Under the pieces are notes generated by a model. It was not told where the DNA came from, did not search any database, and worked only from the letters and a program-made list of their open reading frames with translations. From the NCBI RefSeq assembly GCF_008369125.1, contig NZ_VOAY01000003.1, positions 372,001 through 436,000 of the forward strand: a stretch of 64,000 nucleotides of DNA, given 5' to 3'. How positions within the stretch are numbered: position 1 is the first letter of the stretch; every line of letters starts with the position of its first letter. Below, piece by piece: positions 60,605 to 64,000 of this stretch. The stretch comes from Allopusillimonas sp008369125. Its GTDB lineage: Bacteria; Pseudomonadota; Gammaproteobacteria; Burkholderiales; Burkholderiaceae_B. The translations under genes and the position numbers were made by a program.

Positions 60605-62497
60605 TCAAGCCCTTTGCTGCTGTACCGTAGCAGGCAGCGTGGTGGCCCCAGTGCGTTTGCGCCCAAAGCGGACAAGCCGAATGGCGTTCAGTATGACCAA
60701 TATCACGCTGACCTCATGGATGAGCATACCCGAGGCCAAGAACACTTTACCCAGCAACACACCAGCCAGCAAAATTACCACCGTGGCCACGGCAAAGAAT
60801 GTGTTTTGCATCATGTTGCGTACAGTGGCTTTGGAAAGAGCCTGTGCATGCGCAAACTGATCCAGCCGATCAGACATGAGCACGACATCAGCAGTCTCCA
60901 TGGTGATGTCTGCGCCGCCCGTTCCCATTGCCAGGCCAACATCTGCAGTCGCAAGCGCTGGTGCATCGTTGATGCCGTCACCAACCATGGCAACCCGCAA
61001 GCCCTGCGCCTTCAGTTTATTGATCCAGGCCACTTTTTCTTGCGGCAGTAATTCGGCATAGACCGCATCCAGGCCCAACTCATCACCCACCAGTTGCGCG
61101 GCGTGGCGGTTGTCGCCAGTGAGCATGTAGATTTTTTCAATACCCTGCGATCTCAGGCGTTCAATGGCGCCACGAGCCTCGGGTTTGATCTGATCAGCGA
61201 TGCCGATAAGGCCGACAAACACTCCGTCGATGGCAACAAAAATTGCGGTGTTACCGGCCTTTTCGCGCATGACGGCATAGTCTTCTGCAGAGGCGTCAAT
61301 GGCAATACCACGAGCGCCCAACAGCTTTCTAGTGCCGATGACGAGATGCTTACCGCCGACGGTGGCCGCCATGCCCTGGCCTTCAATAATCTCGGCATTT
61401 TCAGGTTTATCCGTAAGCAGCAGCCCGCGTTTCTGGGCCTCCGCAACGATGGTCTGCCCAAGATGATGCTCAGACGCCACCTCGGCTTGCGCGGCCAGAT
61501 GCAATACCTGGCTTTCATCACCAGCCCATGCTTTTATGTCAGTGACTTCAGGTCGACCTTTTGTTAGCGTGCCGGTTTTATCAAACACCACCATATTGAT
61601 CTTGGCGAGCTTTTCCATGATCTCGCCGCCTTTGACCAAAGCACCATTGCGCGCGGCGTTGCCGAGGCCCGCCACCATGGAAACAGGCGCGGAGATCACC
61701 AGAGCACCAGGACAGGCAATGACGAGAAAGGTCAGGGCCAGCTCCACATCTTGCGAAATGGCATAGACCAACACAGCCAGCACCACAATTGAAGGCGTGT
61801 ATATATTTGCGAATCGATCCAGAAATTTCTGGGTTTTGGTCTTGGACTCTTGAGCGTCTTCAATAAGCTCCACAATCTTTGAAAACGTGGTGTCATCGCC
61901 CACTTTTTCGGCCAACACTTCGATGTAGCCGTTGGTGACGACAGTGCCACTATAAACATGGTCACCCACACGCTTGTCAGCGGGTACAGATTCTCCGGTG
62001 ATAGCAGCTTCGGTAATTAACGCCTGCCCAGCAAGTACAGAACCGTCGATGGCTACCTTCTCGCCAGAACGGATCAATACACGGTCGCCTTTTTCAAGAT
62101 CTTCGGCTGGAATCCTGACATGCCCTTCAGGCCGGATAACCGTGGCCTCCGTGGGCGTCATATCGATCAGACTTTTAAGCGAAGAACGTGTCTGCTCCAA
62201 GGTGCGCGTTTCGAGATAGGCACCAAAGACAAACAAAAACGTGACCGCAGCCGCTTCGAAGTACTCGCCAATGATCAATGCACCCACCACTGCAATCGTG
62301 ACGAGAAGCTCGATGCTGAATGCCTTCATTCGCAAAGACTTGAACGCCTTGATGGCGATAAAGTAGCCTGCGAAGATGGACGATGCGATCAAGACATAAT
62401 TTTTTAGATCTGCCAGACCCAACCAATGCAGTGCAAGGGCGGTCAGCAACAGAAGCCCGGTTGCTCCGGCAATTTGAGAATTTTTAAGCGGAACCAT
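60605..62497 (-). CDS. Heavy-metal-translocating P1B-type ATPase with CPG motif
   Basis: This 630-residue membrane pump would export divalent metal (zinc, cadmium, lead or cobalt type). It has TGES at 168-171, phosphorylated Asp306 (DKTGT), TGDNRHAA and GDGINDAPA. The metal site in helix 6 reads ACPGALVIS (Cys262-Pro-Gly264) instead of the usual CPC, and the HP motif reads SEHHLG. No N-terminal metal-binding domain is fused. ATG 62497 follows GGAAGG; the frame continues to 62533. It follows the small HMA protein by 57 bp, which probably supplies the missing metal-binding domain. The metal cannot be named from sequence with confidence. Confidence 0.92.
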   Translation of the reverse strand: MVPLKNSQIAGATGLLLLTALALHWLGLADLKNYVLIASSIFAGYFIAIKAFKSLRMKAFSIELLVTIAVVGALIIGEYFEAAAVTFLFVFGAYLETRTLEQTRSSLKSLIDMTPTEATVIRPEGHVRIPAEDLEKGDRVLIRSGEKVAIDGSVLAGQALITEAAITGESVPADKRVGDHVYSGTVVTNGYIEVLAEKVGDDTTFSKIVELIEDAQESKTKTQKFLDRFANIYTPSIVVLAVLVYAISQDVELALTFLVIACPGALVISAPVSMVAGLGNAARNGALVKGGEIMEKLAKINMVVFDKTGTLTKGRPEVTDIKAWAGDESQVLHLAAQAEVASEHHLGQTIVAEAQKRGLLLTDKPENAEIIEGQGMAATVGGKHLVIGTRKLLGARGIAIDASAEDYAVMREKAGNTAIFVAIDGVFVGLIGIADQIKPEARGAIERLRSQGIEKIYMLTGDNRHAAQLVGDELGLDAVYAELLPQEKVAWINKLKAQGLRVAMVGDGINDAPALATADVGLAMGTGGADITMETADVVLMSDRLDQFAHAQALSKATVRNMMQNTFFAVATVVILLAGVLLGKVFLASGMLIHEVSVILVILNAIRLVRFGRKRTGATTLPATVQQQRA

Positions 62498-62554
62498 TTT
62501 CTTTACCTTCCATCCTTTGGATGGGCCGGCCACCGGCCGGCCAGATCCATGTTG

Positions 62555-62800
62555 TTAAGCAGTCTCGGTAACGACGTCTTTTGACGTTTTCGTCGAGAGG
62601 ACGGGATACCCCAACCGAGTGGCCACATCTGCCAGTGCGTCGACGTTCGCAACCGCACTATCGAACTCGATACGAACCTTGCCCGCGTTAAAGAGCACCT
62701 TGGCGTGCTTTACACCGTCAACCTTGAGCAGCGTGCCCTCGATTTTTTTGATGCAAGAAGGACAGGTGAAGGGTTCCATGGTGAGGACGGCTTTTTTCAT
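62555..62800 (-). CDS. Heavy-metal-associated (HMA) domain metallochaperone
   Basis: This 81-residue cytosolic protein of the CopZ/HMA fold has the motif FTCPSCIKKIEGTL with Cys13 and Cys16, followed by beta strands VRIEFDS and the ending LGYPVLS. CPSC in place of MxCxxC is common near divalent-metal pumps. GGAG precedes ATG 62800. It is directly upstream of the ATPase and in the same operon; it probably hands metal to that pump. Confidence 0.92.
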   Translation of the reverse strand: MKKAVLTMEPFTCPSCIKKIEGTLLKVDGVKHAKVLFNAGKVRIEFDSAVANVDALADVATRLGYPVLSTKTSKDVVTETA

Positions 62801-63310
62801 TTGATTCTCCAGATGAAGTTGTTTAGGACAATTTCATGGTAGGCAAAGCACGCCCGGTGAACCTTGATGACCGTCATTTTTGAACTGTGGGTGGCTTGTG
62901 TTGTTTGCTCAACTTAAAGCCAGTACCTTCCCAGCAGTTAAGCCGGATGGATTCAACCGATAAGTATGACACCCAATTTTTTCAAATAAGAATGGGGAAG
63001 TGTGAAACGATCGATGCTTATTAATCACTAATACGTTCCTGTACTGATGCGGCTGGAATAGCCGCATCAGTACAGGACAAACGAGAGCAATGAGACTAGC
63101 TTAGGCGGCAATCCCAAGACAGGGAGTTAACTGAAGGACTTACCCATAAAATTGATAACTTACAGTTTTAGCCTGGAGGTCAAGCAGAGGGCAAAATCGT
63201 CTGGACGTAGGATGCACAGCTTAAGCTCGGAGACAGCTAGTCAGTCCTGGCCTGTGACCAGAGGACGTTGAACCGCAAAACTATCGCCAATCACTGCACC
63301 GCCCATTGCT
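62801..63310. other. Intergenic region between the HMA gene and GntR gene
   Basis: These 510 bp hold no convincing gene. The right end of the region is the 3' side of the leftward GntR gene, and the left end must contain the promoter of the HMA-ATPase operon. I see one strong structure, the inverted repeat at 63037-63077, and no clear regulator site. Confidence 0.5.
63037..63077. repeat. Perfect 18-bp inverted repeat, function unknown
   Basis: 63037-63054 (TCCTGTACTGATGCGGCT) and 63060-63077 are exact complements around a five-base loop. No T-run follows on either strand, so it is not a typical intrinsic terminator. It lies about 235 bp after the GntR stop and 237 bp before the HMA start. 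A small RNA end, a protein-binding site or a mobile-element footprint are possible. Confidence 0.8.
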
Positions 63311-63982
63311 TTACTCATGAAGCGACATGCCCGTATGCAAGGCTTCCCAACGCCGCCGTGTGGGCTGCATATGATCAACCACCAGCTGCTTCAGGGTTGC
63401 CCTATCCTGCTCCTCAATGGCACGAATCATCGCAGCATGCTCTTCCGTCGCCTGATGCAACCAGTTCTTGACCGCGATGCCATAGGATCGAATGGGGTTA
63501 GAAGCTTCCGTATAGTGTGCAATGGCCTTGCATAGCTCCTTGTTTACACACAAGGAAAAAAGGCTTTCGTGGAACTCATCATTCAGCTTATGGATGAGTT
63601 TTCTGTCTGCCGCGACACTGACCGCAGCCACATAGCGAACATGTATTTCTTTAAGACTATTCAGTGCTGACTCATCAACAGGCATAGGCATGATGTGGGC
63701 GGCCTCGCGCTGAAGCAGTTCGCGCATGTGGTAGATTTCTGCAACCTCAATCGGTGTGAAATCAATAACTCTTGCTGATCTGCCTCTTGGCTTTATAGAG
63801 ACTCGGCGAGTCACAAGCTCCTGTATCGCAGCGCGCACTACGTGGCGCTTCGACCCAAACCGCCCCATTAAATCGCCTTCGATTAATTCTTCATTCGGCC
63901 TTAAAACGCCGAAAATGATGTCCGATTCTAAGCTTTCGACTATGTCGAGGACGACAGGTGACAATCTGCTTTGAGGTGTCAT
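63311..63982 (-). CDS. GntR-family regulator (FCD type)
   Basis: This 223-residue regulator has an N-terminal winged helix (about 10-75; LESDIIFGVLRPNEELIEGDLMGRFGSKRHVVRAAIQELVTRR) and a C-terminal FCD domain (about 85-210; IYHMRELLQREAAHIM, LNDEFHESLFSL, HAAMIRAIEEQD). The wing residues differ from the usual VSRTPVREAL. ATG 63982 is near the right edge; whatever it controls probably lies beyond it. Confidence 0.9.
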   Translation of the reverse strand: MTPQSRLSPVVLDIVESLESDIIFGVLRPNEELIEGDLMGRFGSKRHVVRAAIQELVTRRVSIKPRGRSARVIDFTPIEVAEIYHMRELLQREAAHIMPMPVDESALNSLKEIHVRYVAAVSVAADRKLIHKLNDEFHESLFSLCVNKELCKAIAHYTEASNPIRSYGIAVKNWLHQATEEHAAMIRAIEEQDRATLKQLVVDHMQPTRRRWEALHTGMSLHE

Positions 63983-64000
63983 CGAATAATCAGTTCAATT

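Noticed and set aside
60563..61051. Rightward open frame opposite the P-type ATPase
   Set aside because: It is antisense to a conserved coding region, with no recognised domain and no ribosome-binding site.

Overview
The window reads as a chromosomal catabolic and transport region of a betaproteobacterium. The family Alcaligenaceae (relatives of Bordetella, Achromobacter, Pusillimonas or Advenella) is my best inference. It rests on the moderate GC content, the density of TRAP and ABC uptake systems beside hydroxy-acid enzymes, the IclR and GntR regulators, and the pairing of a TonB siderophore receptor with a Sel1-repeat protein. I see no rRNA, tRNA, CRISPR array, phage module or insertion sequence.

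Bases 1-26400, mostly leftward, hold a 2-hydroxy-acid / 2-keto-acid catabolic region. At the left edge are a branched-chain-type ABC binding protein (cut by the window), an enolase-superfamily enzyme, an IclR regulator, a ketoglutarate-semialdehyde-type aldehyde dehydrogenase and a ThDP enzyme. A lone rightward SDR follows. Next comes a long operon-like run, transcribed from 17963 down to 8627: ThDP enzyme, TRAP dctQ-dctM-dctP (dctP frameshifted), FMN hydroxy-acid oxidase, benzoylformate-decarboxylase-like enzyme, class II aldolase and quinone oxidoreductase. A second FMN oxidase lies beside it. A second TRAP system (19205-22656) is flanked by a decayed iron-alcohol-dehydrogenase pseudogene, a PanE-type reductase, an intact iron-containing alcohol dehydrogenase and a D-2-hydroxyacid dehydrogenase. 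Enzyme families matching every step of the mandelate pathway are present, but several key residues differ, so the substrate is probably another 2-hydroxy acid.

Bases 26500-35300 hold a DUF169-type protein, an alpha/beta hydrolase, a gamma-carbonic-anhydrase-type hexapeptide protein and a complete liv-type ABC transporter with an SDR inside it and its binding protein last. Bases 35400-39600 hold a PaiB-like FMN protein and a probably Fur-controlled TonB receptor with a Sel1-repeat partner.

Bases 39700-47700 hold a beta-lactamase-fold serine hydrolase divergent from a complete dipeptide-type ABC transporter followed by an M20 peptidase. Two copies of AATGGTATACAA lie in the divergent promoter. 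Bases 47784-55751 form a tight rightward operon: GntR regulator, IlvD/Edd dehydratase, LtnD/GarR-like dehydrogenase, OtnI/Hyi-like isomerase, DenD-like dehydrogenase and TRAP dctPQM. It looks like four-carbon sugar-acid catabolism, but without the usual OtnK kinase and OtnC aldolase.

Bases 55800-64000 hold an aldo/keto reductase, a hipBA toxin-antitoxin pair with a very clear operator array, a DJ-1/PfpI protein, a Crp/Fnr regulator, a P1B-type metal ATPase with an unusual CPG motif plus a separate HMA metallochaperone, and a GntR/FCD regulator.
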